NCBI RefSeq assembly: GCF_000197735.1
Contig: NC_014550.1
Coordinates: 1,488,001 to 1,552,000, forward strand
Length of the DNA stretch: 64,000 bases
Reading direction: 5' to 3'
Source of the DNA: Glutamicibacter arilaitensis Re117
GTDB taxonomy: Bacteria; Actinomycetota; Actinomycetes; Actinomycetales; Micrococcaceae
This document shows positions 45,217-54,615 of the stretch, piece by piece (the first letter of the stretch is position 1; each line of letters starts with the position of its first letter). The notes beneath the pieces were generated by a model. The model saw only the letters and a list, made by a program, of their open reading frames with translations. It did no database searches and was not told where the DNA came from. The position numbers were made by a program, and so were the translations under genes.

Positions 45217-45777
45217 ATGGCAGCGAAGGATCTGTCCACCATGTATGGGCTTTCCGAATCCGACCCCGAGCAGAAGCTGATCAACCGGGCGGGCATGTCC
45301 GCGTCGGATCTGGAGCAAATCGACCGGATTATGGCTGAAATGGGCCGGATGCGCCAGATTGAGCGCCGGATCATGCGCAGCTCCCAGGAATTCATGAAGC
45401 TCAACGAGACTGATATGCGCGCACTCCGCAAGATCATCTCTGCCAAGCACGCAGGAAGATCGGTCACCCCAGGCGAACTGAGCCAGTATCTGGGAATTTC
45501 CAGCGCCTCGGTCACCAAGATGATTGACCGCTTGGAGGCCCATGGCCATGTGCTGCGCACCAAGCATCCTACCGACCGCCGTTCCCAGTGCGTCGAGGTG
45601 ACTGAGGAAACCCACTTGGCGGCTCGCGATCAAGTCGGACGCCATCATGCCAAGAGGTTCGAAGCTGCCAGTAGGCTCAGCAGTGAAGAACGCGATGTGG
45701 TGATCAAGTTCCTTGCCGGCACCTCGGATGCCATGGAAAGCAGCCTTGGTTCTCCTTTGGATGATGACGCCCGCTAA
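45217..45777 (+). CDS. MarR-family transcriptional regulator
   Basis: The product has 186 residues, with a start after AGGAG. A long N-terminal helix (IDRIMAEMGRMRQIERRIMR) precedes the winged helix: LNETDMRALRKIISAKHAGR, GELSQYLGISSASVTKMIDR and TKHPTDRRSQCVEVTEE. The target is unknown. It converges on the SDR gene at 45802 with 24 bp between stops. Confidence 0.85.
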   Translation: MAAKDLSTMYGLSESDPEQKLINRAGMSASDLEQIDRIMAEMGRMRQIERRIMRSSQEFMKLNETDMRALRKIISAKHAGRSVTPGELSQYLGISSASVTKMIDRLEAHGHVLRTKHPTDRRSQCVEVTEETHLAARDQVGRHHAKRFEAASRLSSEERDVVIKFLAGTSDAMESSLGSPLDDDAR

Positions 45778-45801
45778 GTGAAATCCGCGGGGCGACGATA
45801 A

Positions 45802-47265
45802 TCAGTCGGCCTCGTGCTTTTGCGCCGCGCGGACGATGTTCGCGATGGTAGCCGGGAAGATAGCTGCATGGAAGGGGTATACCGCCCACCAGTAGCAGCG
45901 TCCGGCAAGGCCTCGTGGGAAGAACACGGCCCGCTGGATCAATTCGGTTTGCCCATCGGTGCCCTTCTGGATTCTGTAATCCAGCCATGCCCGTCCAGGT
46001 GCCCGCATTTCCGCGCGCAAGCGCAGCAAACTGTTCTCCTCCAAGGCTTCCACGCGCCACCAGTCCAGCACATCTCCCAGCGCCAGGGTGCTGTGCGAGC
46101 GCCTGCCACGCCGGGAGCCTACTCCGCCGGCCAGCTTGTCCAGCAGGCCGCGCAGCTTCCACAGGCCGGGGAAAGCGAAATACGTTGATTCTCCGCCGAG
46201 CCGTTGCAGCACGCTGAACAGCTGTGCCTCGGTTGCGGTCGTGGTGGCCCGGCGGATATCGGTATAGGCCTTGTGTCCGGACCAATCCGGATCCGAGGGC
46301 AGCGGCTCTGCCGGAGCGGTCACCGGATGCGCAGTAGCCCAGCTGGTTGGCACCGCGTCCGCATCCATCTTCTCCAATGCCAGCTGCACGGCCCTGCGGT
46401 AGTCGCATAATCCTTCGGCGGGCGGGGCAATGAGTTCATCGATCTCCCGGGAACCCATTACGCAATCATGCTGCAGGGACTGGACCAGCGCCGAAGCAAG
46501 GGTGCGGGGCAAGGGGGTGACCAGGTTGACCCAGTGCGAGGCCAGCCGCGGGGTGAGCAGGGGAAGCGCCCAGATTTTCGGTTCGCGCAACCCGGCAACC
46601 TGCGCGTAGATCTTCATCAGCTGGGCGTAGGTGTAACTGGAAGGGCCTCCAATGTCATAGGTTTTATGGACCGGGCGCGGCAAGTCTGCGCAGGCGGCCA
46701 GATAGTGCAGGGCGTCGCGGATGGCTATGGGCTGGACCCGATTCAACACCCAGCGCGGGGCTGGCATCACCGGCAGGACCTCGCTCAGATGCCTGACCAT
46801 CTCGAAGCTGGCTGATCCGGAGCCAATCACCAGCCCGGCCTGGAGCACCAGGGTATTAGCCGAAGTCGAGAGGATCTCGCCCACGGCCACGCGCGATGCC
46901 AAATGCTCGCTGAGCGCCCCGGCCGGATGCAAGCCCGAGAGGTAGACCAGCTGGCTAACTCCTTGTTCGCGCGCTGCTTGGGCCATGACCTGCGCGCAGG
47001 CTTTCTCCTGTGCTGTGAACTGGCGGGTTGAAGACATTGAATGCACCAGGTAGTAGACCAGGTCCGCATCCTTGCACAGCTTCGCCACTGCGGCGGGATC
47101 CTGCAGATCGCCTTCCACGACTTCAACTTGGCCGCGCCAGGGCACATCGCGCAGCCGCTGCGCATCGCGGGTGAAAACCCTGACCTGATGCCCCTTGCCC
47201 AACAGCAGCGGCACCAGGCGTCCGCCGATATATCCGCTTGCTCCGGTGACAGCTACCAGGCTCAT
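45802..47265 (-). CDS. NAD(P)H-binding SDR protein with DUF2867-type C-terminal domain
   Basis: The product has 487 residues from ATG 47265, overlapping the TspO-like gene by 4 bp. The N-terminal Rossmann fold reads VAVTGASGYIGGRLVPLLLG, followed by an atypical SDR core (LVYYLVHSMSS, VYLSGLHP). From about residue 300 there is a second domain ending in WLDYRIQ, AVFFPRGLAGRCYWWAVYPF, characteristic of DUF2867 proteins. Related gene pairs occur next to carotenoid clusters in actinobacteria. The function is unknown. Confidence 0.78.
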   Translation of the reverse strand: MSLVAVTGASGYIGGRLVPLLLGKGHQVRVFTRDAQRLRDVPWRGQVEVVEGDLQDPAAVAKLCKDADLVYYLVHSMSSTRQFTAQEKACAQVMAQAAREQGVSQLVYLSGLHPAGALSEHLASRVAVGEILSTSANTLVLQAGLVIGSGSASFEMVRHLSEVLPVMPAPRWVLNRVQPIAIRDALHYLAACADLPRPVHKTYDIGGPSSYTYAQLMKIYAQVAGLREPKIWALPLLTPRLASHWVNLVTPLPRTLASALVQSLQHDCVMGSREIDELIAPPAEGLCDYRRAVQLALEKMDADAVPTSWATAHPVTAPAEPLPSDPDWSGHKAYTDIRRATTTATEAQLFSVLQRLGGESTYFAFPGLWKLRGLLDKLAGGVGSRRGRRSHSTLALGDVLDWWRVEALEENSLLRLRAEMRAPGRAWLDYRIQKGTDGQTELIQRAVFFPRGLAGRCYWWAVYPFHAAIFPATIANIVRAAQKHEAD

Positions 47266-48092
47266 GGCGCTGGCACCCCGCGCTTGCGCCAGGCGATGGC
47301 GATGGACCCGAGCAGCAAAAGCGCGGCGCATGCCAGCGCTGCGTACCCGACCAATTCAGACTGGTTGCTGCCGGCCAGCCGGCTCTGGCCAATCCAAGCC
47401 AATCCCCAGGCCATGGCCAAGGCAGTGAAGATCCTGCCCGAGTAGGCGCTGGTGCCAAGCCCGATTGCTACTGCCACTGCCAACAAGGCTACGGCCAGCC
47501 CTGGCGCCCAGGATGCGTTCTCGCCGAAACCCAGTGAGAGCAGCCAGGCAGAGGTGTTGGCGATGCTGGCCACGCAGACCCAGCCCAAGTAGATGCCAAA
47601 GGTCAACCACATGATCCAGTATTCGGTGCGCGAGCTCGGGGTTCGGGACACCATGATGGTCAGCATCCAGGCCAGGTATGCCACGAGGATGAAGATCACC
47701 GCGAAGCTCATACCTAGCAGGCCCAGCTGGACCACGGTAATCCAAGCCGCGTTCAGCAATGCGGAAAGCAATGCCGGGACGCGCAGGCTGGCTGCCCAGT
47801 CCGAGCGCCGTCCCGCGGCAGTGAGCTGGAAGATTCCGTAGACGGCCAGCCCTGTGTAGATCACGCTCCAGATCGAGAAGGCTGGTCCGGCGGGAGCCAA
47901 GAGCGTTGAATCGGCGCCCAGGTATCCTCCGGCTGCTTGCTGGATCGGGGTGCCGCCCAGTGCGCCGCTTCCGATGAAGGAGACTGCGATGGCCAGCACC
48001 AAGGCAATTGCGGTGATCACCGGCAGCGTCCAGGACACTGAAGGTGCGCGGGTTGGAGGGGAGGTGCTTGGGTAATCCGGAGAACTGCTCAT
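47262..48092 (-). CDS. TspO/MBR-like tryptophan-rich membrane protein
   Basis: The product has 276 residues with ATG after AGGAG. There are about seven to eight hydrophobic segments, with the signature AGPAFSIWSVIYTGLAVYGI and later NAAWITVVQLGLLGMSF, WLTFGIYLGWVCVASIANTS. TspO relatives bind porphyrins or isoprenoid-like ligands and sense oxygen and light in phototrophs. It is coupled to the SDR gene by a 4-bp overlap and diverges from the carotenoid operon's regulator, hinting at a link to pigment or light stress. Confidence 0.78.
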   Translation of the reverse strand: MSSSPDYPSTSPPTRAPSVSWTLPVITAIALVLAIAVSFIGSGALGGTPIQQAAGGYLGADSTLLAPAGPAFSIWSVIYTGLAVYGIFQLTAAGRRSDWAASLRVPALLSALLNAAWITVVQLGLLGMSFAVIFILVAYLAWMLTIMVSRTPSSRTEYWIMWLTFGIYLGWVCVASIANTSAWLLSLGFGENASWAPGLAVALLAVAVAIGLGTSAYSGRIFTALAMAWGLAWIGQSRLAGSNQSELVGYAALACAALLLLGSIAIAWRKRGVPAP

Positions 48093-48207
48093 GGGGTGCT
48101 CCTGAGGTCGGTGGAAAAGTTTTTCCCGTTTCGAGTCGACAAAACGAGATAGTTAAACCATGATGTATCTAGACAAGCTAAATATCAACTTAGCGAGAGA
48201 AGTAATC

Positions 48208-48693
48208 ATGGAATGTTCACCTCCGCTGAACAGCTCGGAAGTCTTCCGGATGCTGCTCAGCCTCCACCGGTCCTATGAACTGTGTGAAACGCGCCTGCGC
48301 CACCGGCTTGACCTGAACGATACAGACCTGCGCGCGGTGAACCTGCTGCGTTCCATGCAAACACCCAGCTCCGGTCAGCTGGCACGTGAACTGGGCGTTT
48401 CCTCGGCAGGAATCACCTCGGTGCTGGACCGGCTCGAGGCCCGAGGGCTAATAGAGAGAAAGCACCATCCAGCGGACAGGCGGCGCACGATGGTGGCCGC
48501 AGGGCCCCGATTCCCGGAAGCCACCGGCCCAGGGCAAGTGCTGCTGCGCGGCGTGCACAAGTTCTACGCGCAACTGGATCCCCCTGGGCGCAGGAATCTG
48601 GCAGAGCTGCTGCAACAGGCCCGCACAGAGCTGGATCAGAGTGGAACGACCAGCGATGAAAACCAAGCAACCCCCGACAAATCCTTTCAGTAG
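48208..48693 (+). CDS. MarR-family regulator at the head of the carotenoid operon (CrtR-like)
   Basis: The product has 161 residues from ATG 48208, preceded by GAGAAG; an upstream in-frame ATG at 48160 has a poorer context. The winged helix shows LNDTDLRAVNLLRSM, LARELGVSSAGITSVLDRLE and ERKHHPADRRRTMV. In C. glutamicum the MarR-type CrtR represses the carotenoid operon and responds to GGPP. Here the gene lies 6 bp before crtE on the same strand, so it is probably co-transcribed and autoregulated. Confidence 0.82.
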   Translation: MECSPPLNSSEVFRMLLSLHRSYELCETRLRHRLDLNDTDLRAVNLLRSMQTPSSGQLARELGVSSAGITSVLDRLEARGLIERKHHPADRRRTMVAAGPRFPEATGPGQVLLRGVHKFYAQLDPPGRRNLAELLQQARTELDQSGTTSDENQATPDKSFQ

Positions 48694-48699
48694 GGAACC

Positions 48700-49809
48700 A
48701 TGACCATGCATACCGCAACACACTTGGCTCAGCCGGCCACAGCCATCAGCGCGGCAATCGGCTCCGGGCTCATCGATGGACCTACCCGGCAAAAAATCAG
48801 CGACCGGCTGGAGGAGATCGCTATCCAGGCCCAGCGGCGCAGCGCCGCCTACTCGGCGCAGACCGCACTGCTCTGGTCCCGCATTTCCAAAAGCCTGGCT
48901 ACCGGCAAGCTCATGCGACCTTCGCTGGTGATGCTCGGCTACCGGGCGTTTGGCGGCGGCAATGAGGCGCGCGCCATCGACCTGGGCTGCGCTTTTGAGC
49001 TGCTGCACGCGGCACTGCTGATCCATGACGACGTGGTGGACCGGGACTTCATGCGCCGTGGGAAAGCGACAATCTCAGCGCTGTACCGCGACCAGGCATC
49101 AGCCTCCGGCCGCAGCTTGGCCGATGCCGAGCATGCGGGAAATTCCGTCGGGATCATCGCCGGAGACCTGCTGATCAGCGAAGCGATCAAGCTCGCTGCC
49201 CGGGCCGCGGCCGGAAGCGACAGCGAAGCGGGTGTGGAGCAGGCCTTCTTCGAAGCCATCGAGCAAGCAGGAGCCGGAGAACTAGAGGACCTGCTCTACT
49301 CGCTGGGATCAGCCGCCGCCACGACCAGCCAGGTGCTGCGCATGGAGCAGATGAAAACGGCGGCCTACTCCTTCCAGCTACCCCTGCAGGCAGGAGCCCT
49401 GCTGGCCGGTGCCCATCCCGGGCAGGCAGAGGCCATCGGCGCAGTGGGCTGCCAGCTGGGAGTCGCCTACCAGATCATCGATGACGTGCTGGGCACCTTC
49501 GGTGATCCGGCGCAAACCGGGAAGTCAATTGAATCGGACCTGCGCGAATTCAAGAGCACCATCTTGCTGGCCCTGGCCAGCGAGGACAAGGAATTTGCCG
49601 CGCTGCTGAGCGGATTCCGCGAAGGGAAAGTGGACGCAGGCCGGATCCGCCATGAGCTGGCCGCCCACGGCACCGAGCGCTTCGCCAGGCAGCTGGCAAA
49701 GCAGCTGTGTTCCAGGGCCACCGGATCCTCGGCCTTCCTGGATCTGCCCGAAGAAGCACGGACGCTCTTGCACCAATGCAGCGCCCTGATCCTGGAACGG
49801 AGCAGCTGA
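48700..49809 (+). CDS. crtE: Geranylgeranyl diphosphate synthase
   Basis: The product has 369 residues with ATG after AGTAGGGA. The first aspartate-rich motif is in AALLIHDDVVDRD and the second in VAYQIIDDVLGTFGD. KLMRPSLVMLGY contains the conserved arginine. It makes the C20 precursor GGPP for carotenoids. The position as first enzyme gene before crtB supports crtE (also called idsA-like). Confidence 0.92.
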   Translation: MTMHTATHLAQPATAISAAIGSGLIDGPTRQKISDRLEEIAIQAQRRSAAYSAQTALLWSRISKSLATGKLMRPSLVMLGYRAFGGGNEARAIDLGCAFELLHAALLIHDDVVDRDFMRRGKATISALYRDQASASGRSLADAEHAGNSVGIIAGDLLISEAIKLAARAAAGSDSEAGVEQAFFEAIEQAGAGELEDLLYSLGSAAATTSQVLRMEQMKTAAYSFQLPLQAGALLAGAHPGQAEAIGAVGCQLGVAYQIIDDVLGTFGDPAQTGKSIESDLREFKSTILLALASEDKEFAALLSGFREGKVDAGRIRHELAAHGTERFARQLAKQLCSRATGSSAFLDLPEEARTLLHQCSALILERSS

Positions 49810-49814
49810 TAGCC

Positions 49815-50759
49815 ATGACCCGGGAATTCTCGAGTACCGATACCACCGGCACCGCCGCCTTGGAGCACTACTCGCGTGCCGCCTCGCGCAGCGCAAGGGT
49901 AGTGCTGGGCGAATACTCCACCTCCTTCTCGCTGGCCTGCAGGCTACTGGATGCCTCCAGCGCCGGGCATATCGCCAACATCTATGCGCTGGTGCGCCTA
50001 GCCGATGAGATTGTGGACGGAGTGGCCTTCCAAGCCGGCCTGGATGATCCTGCCATCGGTGCGTGCCTCGACGAGCTGGAAGCAGAAACCCTGCGCGCCA
50101 TGGACCGCGGATACAGCACCAACATGGTGGTCCACGCTTTTGCCATCACGGCCCGGGCCACCGGCATCAAAGCCGAGCTCACCACCCCGTTCTTCGCCTC
50201 CATGCGCGCGGACCTGTCTACAGGGGAGCATGATGCGCGCAGCTTGCAGGAGTACATCTACGGCTCGGCTGAAGTCATCGGGCTGATGTGCCTGCAGGTC
50301 TTCGCGGCAATGCCCGGCGCCCCGCAGTTGAACCGCGCCGAAGAACAACGCACCAAACTCGCTGCCCGCAGCCTGGGCGCGGCCTTCCAGAAGGTCAACT
50401 TCCTGCGCGATTTGGCGCAAGACAGCCAAGAACTGGGCAGGACCTATTTCCCGGGCATGGACCCGGAAGGCTTCGATGAGCAGGGCAAGGCCCTGCTGGT
50501 AGCCCAGATCAACCAAGACCTCGCCGCGGCCCGCGCCGGGTTGCCCTACCTGGCCCCGCAGGCAGCCCGCGCGGTGTGCCTGGCCCATGACCTGTTCCAG
50601 GAGCTGAACGTTCAGCTGGAGAAGGTTCCGGCCGCCGCTTTGCTGCGTACCCGCATTTCGGTCTCTGCGCCGCGCAAGGCGATGATCGCCCTGCGCGTGC
50701 TGCTGGGCGCCGGCACCCCCTCGCACCACAAGCTAAGAATGGAAGTATCAAGCAGATGA
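49815..50759 (+). CDS. crtB: Phytoene synthase
   Basis: The product has 314 residues from ATG 49815, 5 bp after the crtE stop. Squalene/phytoene synthase motifs include SFSLACRLLDA, YALVRLADEIVDG (first Asp motif), EYIYGSAEVIGLM and FQKVNFLRDLAQDSQELGR (second Asp motif). It condenses two GGPP to phytoene. The stop overlaps crtI by ATGA. Confidence 0.94.
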   Translation: MTREFSSTDTTGTAALEHYSRAASRSARVVLGEYSTSFSLACRLLDASSAGHIANIYALVRLADEIVDGVAFQAGLDDPAIGACLDELEAETLRAMDRGYSTNMVVHAFAITARATGIKAELTTPFFASMRADLSTGEHDARSLQEYIYGSAEVIGLMCLQVFAAMPGAPQLNRAEEQRTKLAARSLGAAFQKVNFLRDLAQDSQELGRTYFPGMDPEGFDEQGKALLVAQINQDLAAARAGLPYLAPQAARAVCLAHDLFQELNVQLEKVPAAALLRTRISVSAPRKAMIALRVLLGAGTPSHHKLRMEVSSR

Positions 50760-52348
50760 ACCACCAAGACCAAGAGGTCGTTGTCATTGGCGGCGGGTTC
50801 TCCGGCCTGGCCAGTGCCGGGCTGCTGGCGGCCCGGGGCTGCAAGGTCACCTTGATTGAACAGCAGGAGCATCCTGGCGGGCGCTCCGGGCGCCTGGAGC
50901 GCGAGGGATTCCGCTTCGATACCGGGCCTTCCTGGTACCTGATGCCCGAGGTCTTCGATCACTGGTTCAGGCTCATGGGCACCAGCACCGCCGAACAGCT
51001 TGATCTGCGCGAACTGCCCACCGGCTACCGCGTCTTCTTCCAGAACCGCCAAGCACCAGCGGACTTCGGAATCGGCGCTGCAGCCAGCGACCTGTTCGAA
51101 ACCCTGGAGCCAGGCAGCGCACCGGCACTGGAGAGATATCTGCGCACCGCCAAGGAAGGCTATGAACTGGCCTTGGAGCATTTTCTCTACGACGATTTCC
51201 ATTCGCTGAAATCGCTGCTTGATCCAAGGATCCTGCGCCGGGCTCCGCAGCTGGCAAAGCTGCTGTCCACCAGCCTGCAGAGCCACGTGGCGCGCCGCTT
51301 CGCCAGCAATGAAATCCGCCAGGTGCTCGGCTACCCGGCAGTGTTCCTGGGATCAAGCCCGGAGAAAACCCCGGCCCTCTACCAGCTGATGAGCCACCTG
51401 GACCTGGCCGACGGGGTGAAATACCCGATGGGCGGCTTCGCCGCCGTAGCCGATGCCATGGCGCAACTGGCACGAAAGCACGGGGCGCAAATCCAGCTGG
51501 GCGCCACCGCAACAGCCATTGAAACCAGTACGGGGAAGAACCTGGCGGTCAGCGCGGTGCGCTGGATCGACGCAAACGGCACGCTGCACCGCACACCGGC
51601 AACCAAGGTCATCGGTGCGGCCGATGTCCGCCACCTGGAAGGCGAGCTGCTGCCCGAATCGCTGCAGACCCATACCGCAAAGAGCTTCGCGCGCAAGGAC
51701 CCTGGACCCAGCGCGGTGCTGCTCTGCCTGGGAATCAAGGGCAAGCTGCCGCAGCTGGAACACCACAACTTGCTGTTCACCGAAGACTGGTCGGAGAATT
51801 TTTCGCGCATCCGCCAAGGAAGGGAACTGGAGCCGGAAACCAGCATCTATGTCTGCAAGCCCAGCGCCACCGACCCGGGCACCGCACCGGAAGGCTGCGA
51901 GAACCTGTTCATCCTGGTTCCAGCTCCGGCATTGCCAGAATGGGGGATTGGTGCGGCAGATGGCCAAGGCGATGCGGCCGTCGAAGCGGTCGCGGAGGCG
52001 GCCATCGACCAGCTCTCGGCCTGGGCACGCATCGATGATCTTCGCGAGCGGATCGTGGTGCGCCAGAGCATCGGACCGGGCGACTTCGCACAGCAGTACG
52101 GCGCCTATCGCGGAGGCGCGCTGGGCCTGGCCCACACCCTGGGGCAAAGCGCGATGCTGCGCCCGGGCAACCGCAGCGCCAAGGTGGAAGGGCTGTACTA
52201 TGCCGGCAGCACCGTGCGCCCGGGAATCGGCGTGCCGATGTGCCTGATCAGCGGGGAGCTGGCCGCGAAAGCGGTGCTGGGGATCAAGGACGCCGGCCCG
52301 ATGCCTGAAAACCGGTCTGTCATGCGCGCGCAGGAGGCAGGAGCATGA
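50756..52348 (+). CDS. crtI: Phytoene desaturase
   Basis: The product has 530 residues. The FAD-binding N-terminus is VVVIGGGFSGLASAGLL, followed by HPGGRSGRLEREGFRFDTGP, as in bacterial CrtI. The C-terminal signature is LYYAGSTVRPGIGVPMCLIS. It introduces four double bonds to yield lycopene. It overlaps crtB and crtYe by 4 bp each. Confidence 0.94.
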   Translation: MNHQDQEVVVIGGGFSGLASAGLLAARGCKVTLIEQQEHPGGRSGRLEREGFRFDTGPSWYLMPEVFDHWFRLMGTSTAEQLDLRELPTGYRVFFQNRQAPADFGIGAAASDLFETLEPGSAPALERYLRTAKEGYELALEHFLYDDFHSLKSLLDPRILRRAPQLAKLLSTSLQSHVARRFASNEIRQVLGYPAVFLGSSPEKTPALYQLMSHLDLADGVKYPMGGFAAVADAMAQLARKHGAQIQLGATATAIETSTGKNLAVSAVRWIDANGTLHRTPATKVIGAADVRHLEGELLPESLQTHTAKSFARKDPGPSAVLLCLGIKGKLPQLEHHNLLFTEDWSENFSRIRQGRELEPETSIYVCKPSATDPGTAPEGCENLFILVPAPALPEWGIGAADGQGDAAVEAVAEAAIDQLSAWARIDDLRERIVVRQSIGPGDFAQQYGAYRGGALGLAHTLGQSAMLRPGNRSAKVEGLYYAGSTVRPGIGVPMCLISGELAAKAVLGIKDAGPMPENRSVMRAQEAGA

Positions 52349-52707
52349 TCTACCTGGGCACCTTGGTATTCCTGCTCGTCTGCATGGGACTGCTGGACGC
52401 AAAGGGCAAGCTCTTCATCTTCCGGCATCCGCTGCGCGGGTTCCTGGCCTTGGCGCTGGGTACCGGTTTCTTCGTGTTCTGGGACGTGCTGGCAATCAGG
52501 GCAGGAATTTTCCTGCACAAGGAATCACAGTTCATGACCGGGATCATGGTTGGCGAGCAATTTCCGCTGGAGGAAGTCTTCTTCCTGGTGTTCCTGTGCT
52601 ATTGCTCCATGATCGCCTTTACCGGGTTGCCTGTGGCGGCCCGGGCACTGCGCAATCGGCGCCTGGATACCGTGGGGCGCAGGCAGGGAGGAAGCCATGT
52701 TTCTTGA
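52345..52707 (+). CDS. crtYe: C50 carotenoid epsilon-cyclase subunit CrtYe
   Basis: The product has 120 residues with three membrane segments. The lycopene-cyclase-domain motif is FFVFWDVLAIRAGIF and, near the end, EQFPLEEVFFLVFLCY (the EE pair). It is one half of the heterodimeric cyclase that closes rings on C50 carotenoids such as decaprenoxanthin. It overlaps crtYf by 11 bp. Confidence 0.9.
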   Translation: MIYLGTLVFLLVCMGLLDAKGKLFIFRHPLRGFLALALGTGFFVFWDVLAIRAGIFLHKESQFMTGIMVGEQFPLEEVFFLVFLCYCSMIAFTGLPVAARALRNRRLDTVGRRQGGSHVS

Positions 52708-53053
52708 AATGAGCTTGATCTTCCTGATCGTCGCGGCAGCCGTATTTGCCGCCGGGATGGCGGTGGGCAAGCAGAGCCTGCGCTCGGTGGCCAAGCCGTT
52801 GGGTGCCGCAATGGCGCTGATGCTTGCGCTCACCGCGGTATTCGACAATCTGATGATTGCCGCAGGGCTTTTCGGCTACGGCAGCGGCACGCTGACCGGC
52901 TGGCGCATCGGCCTGGCCCCGATTGAGGATTTCTTGTACGCCGCCTGCGCGGTCCTGCTGATACCGGGACTGTGGTGGCTGCTGGGCTTTGGCCGTACCG
53001 GTTCCACTACTAGCGCTTCAGAAGGAAGCACAAGCAGAAAGGATGGCTCATGA
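52697..53053 (+). CDS. crtYf: C50 carotenoid epsilon-cyclase subunit CrtYf
   Basis: The product has 118 residues with three membrane segments. It has VFDNLMIAAGLFGYG and APIEDFLYAACAVLLIPGLW, the paralogous cyclase half. It needs CrtYe for activity. The stop overlaps the crtEb start. Confidence 0.9.
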   Translation: MFLEMSLIFLIVAAAVFAAGMAVGKQSLRSVAKPLGAAMALMLALTAVFDNLMIAAGLFGYGSGTLTGWRIGLAPIEDFLYAACAVLLIPGLWWLLGFGRTGSTTSASEGSTSRKDGS

Positions 53054-53913
53054 TCCGCGGAATTGTGGCCAGCTCCCGGCCGATCTCCTGGGTGAATACC
53101 GCTTACCCCTTTGCGGCGGCCTATCTGCTGGCTGGCGGGGGAGTCGACTGGAAATTCATTCTCGGCACGGTATTCTTCCTGTTTCCCTACAACCTGCTGA
53201 TGTACGGGGTGAACGATGTCTTCGACTACGAGTCGGATATGCGCAATCCGCGCAAGGGAGGAATCGAGGGGGCGGTGCTTTCCAAGCAGAGTCACAAGGC
53301 GCTGCTCATCGCATGCACGGTGTGCTCGCTGCCTTTCCTCATCGTGCTTGCTGCCGGCGGCGATGCAGCATCCAATATCACGCTGGCAGTTTCCATCTTC
53401 GCAGTGCTGGCTTATTCGGCACCGAGGCTGCGTTTCAAGGAGCGGCCGGGCCTGGACTCGCTGACCAGCGCTGTGCACTTTGTCTCGCCGGCTGTCTACG
53501 GGTGGGTGCTGGCCGGTTCGGCCGTGCAGGCGGAGCAATGGATGGTTTTCTTGGCGTTCTTGCTGTGGGGGATGGCAAGCCATGCTCTGGGGGCCATCCA
53601 GGATATTATTCCGGACCGCCAAGGCGGGCTGGGCTCGATTGCCACCGTGTTGTCGGCTCGCAAGACCATCTACCTGGTTCTGGCCTGCTACCTGCTGGCC
53701 GGCGGGCTGGTGGCTGTGGGTGTTTCGGGGATTGGCCGCTGGGCGGCAGTGCTGTCGCTGCCCTATGTGCTCAACGTCCTACCGCATCTTGGAATCAGCG
53801 ACGCAAGCTCGGGTACGGTTAATCGAGGTTGGAAGAGATTCCTCTGGATCAATTACCTGTGCGGTTTCCTGCTGACCATGCTCCTGATCTTTTCAGCGTT
53901 TTTCACCTACTAG
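53050..53913 (+). CDS. crtEb: Lycopene elongase (UbiA-type prenyltransferase)
   Basis: The product has 287 residues with about eight membrane segments. The Asp-rich substrate motif is GVNDVFDYESDMRNPRKGG and a second acidic motif is ALGAIQDIIPDRQGG. It adds two C5 units to lycopene (C40 to C50, flavuxanthin). With CrtYe/CrtYf the predicted end product is a decaprenoxanthin-type pigment. Confidence 0.92.
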   Translation: MIRGIVASSRPISWVNTAYPFAAAYLLAGGGVDWKFILGTVFFLFPYNLLMYGVNDVFDYESDMRNPRKGGIEGAVLSKQSHKALLIACTVCSLPFLIVLAAGGDAASNITLAVSIFAVLAYSAPRLRFKERPGLDSLTSAVHFVSPAVYGWVLAGSAVQAEQWMVFLAFLLWGMASHALGAIQDIIPDRQGGLGSIATVLSARKTIYLVLACYLLAGGLVAVGVSGIGRWAAVLSLPYVLNVLPHLGISDASSGTVNRGWKRFLWINYLCGFLLTMLLIFSAFFTY

Positions 53914-53939
53914 TCCCGGATGGGGATACAAGGAATTCA

Positions 53940-54455
53940 ATGGACGTCATTTTGCTTTCGGAGGAAGGCCAGCGGATTGGCACCTGCCCGAAAGAATTGG
54001 TTCACACCACCGATACCGTGCTGCATCAGGCATTCTCCTGCCATGTGCGCAATGAAGCAGGCGAAGTACTGGTGACGCGCCGTGCGCTGTCCAAGGTGAC
54101 CTGGCCAGGAGTTTGGACGAACTCCTTCTGCGGGCATCCGCAGCCCGGTGAAAGCTTTGAAGAGGCCATTGCGCGCCATGCGATGCACGAACTCGGTTTC
54201 AAGGTCTCGACTATCGAGCCGGCGTTGCCGGACTTCCGCTATCGGGCCGTGGATGCCTCGGGAATCGTGGAAAACGAAATCTGCCCGGTTTTCACTGCAG
54301 TTATCGACAGCGAAATCACCGCAAACCCGGATGAAGTCATGGACTACTGCTGGGTGGATCCGGCAAAGCTCGGCCAAGCCCTGCGCGCCACTCCGTGGGC
54401 CTTCAGCCCGTGGCTGGTCATGCAGGCAAAGGGCATCGCACTCTACGCCGCGTAG
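53940..54455 (+). CDS. idi: Isopentenyl-diphosphate delta-isomerase, type I
   Basis: The product has 171 residues from ATG 53940 after AAGGA. The Nudix-like isomerase shows the catalytic cysteine in WTNSFCGHPQPGES and the glutamate region in GIVENEICPVF. It interconverts IPP and DMAPP, supplying the precursors used by CrtE and CrtEb. It is the last gene of the crt operon, 26 bp after crtEb, with a strong terminator behind it. Confidence 0.94.
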   Translation: MDVILLSEEGQRIGTCPKELVHTTDTVLHQAFSCHVRNEAGEVLVTRRALSKVTWPGVWTNSFCGHPQPGESFEEAIARHAMHELGFKVSTIEPALPDFRYRAVDASGIVENEICPVFTAVIDSEITANPDEVMDYCWVDPAKLGQALRATPWAFSPWLVMQAKGIALYAA

Positions 54456-54536
54456 CTAGGCCGGCCCGGCCCGGAAACTGCCAGTTCTGCCGGAGCGTGC
54501 TGGTGCCGGGGCAGGCGCCGGAAGTGCTGTGCGCAA

Positions 54537-54592
54537 AAAAGGTCCTCTGGCCACCAGGTTCAAATATGAACCTGGTGGCCAGAGGACCTTTT
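54537..54592. terminator. Strong terminator ending the carotenoid operon
   Basis: A 22-bp perfect stem (GGTCCTCTGGCCACCAGG at the 5' side, arms 54541-54562 and 54567-54588) with loop AATA, flanked by AAAA and TTTT. It serves both idi and the convergent gene at 54616. Confidence 0.88.
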
Positions 54593-54615
54593 GCTTTTGG
54601 AAAGTCGTTTATTGG

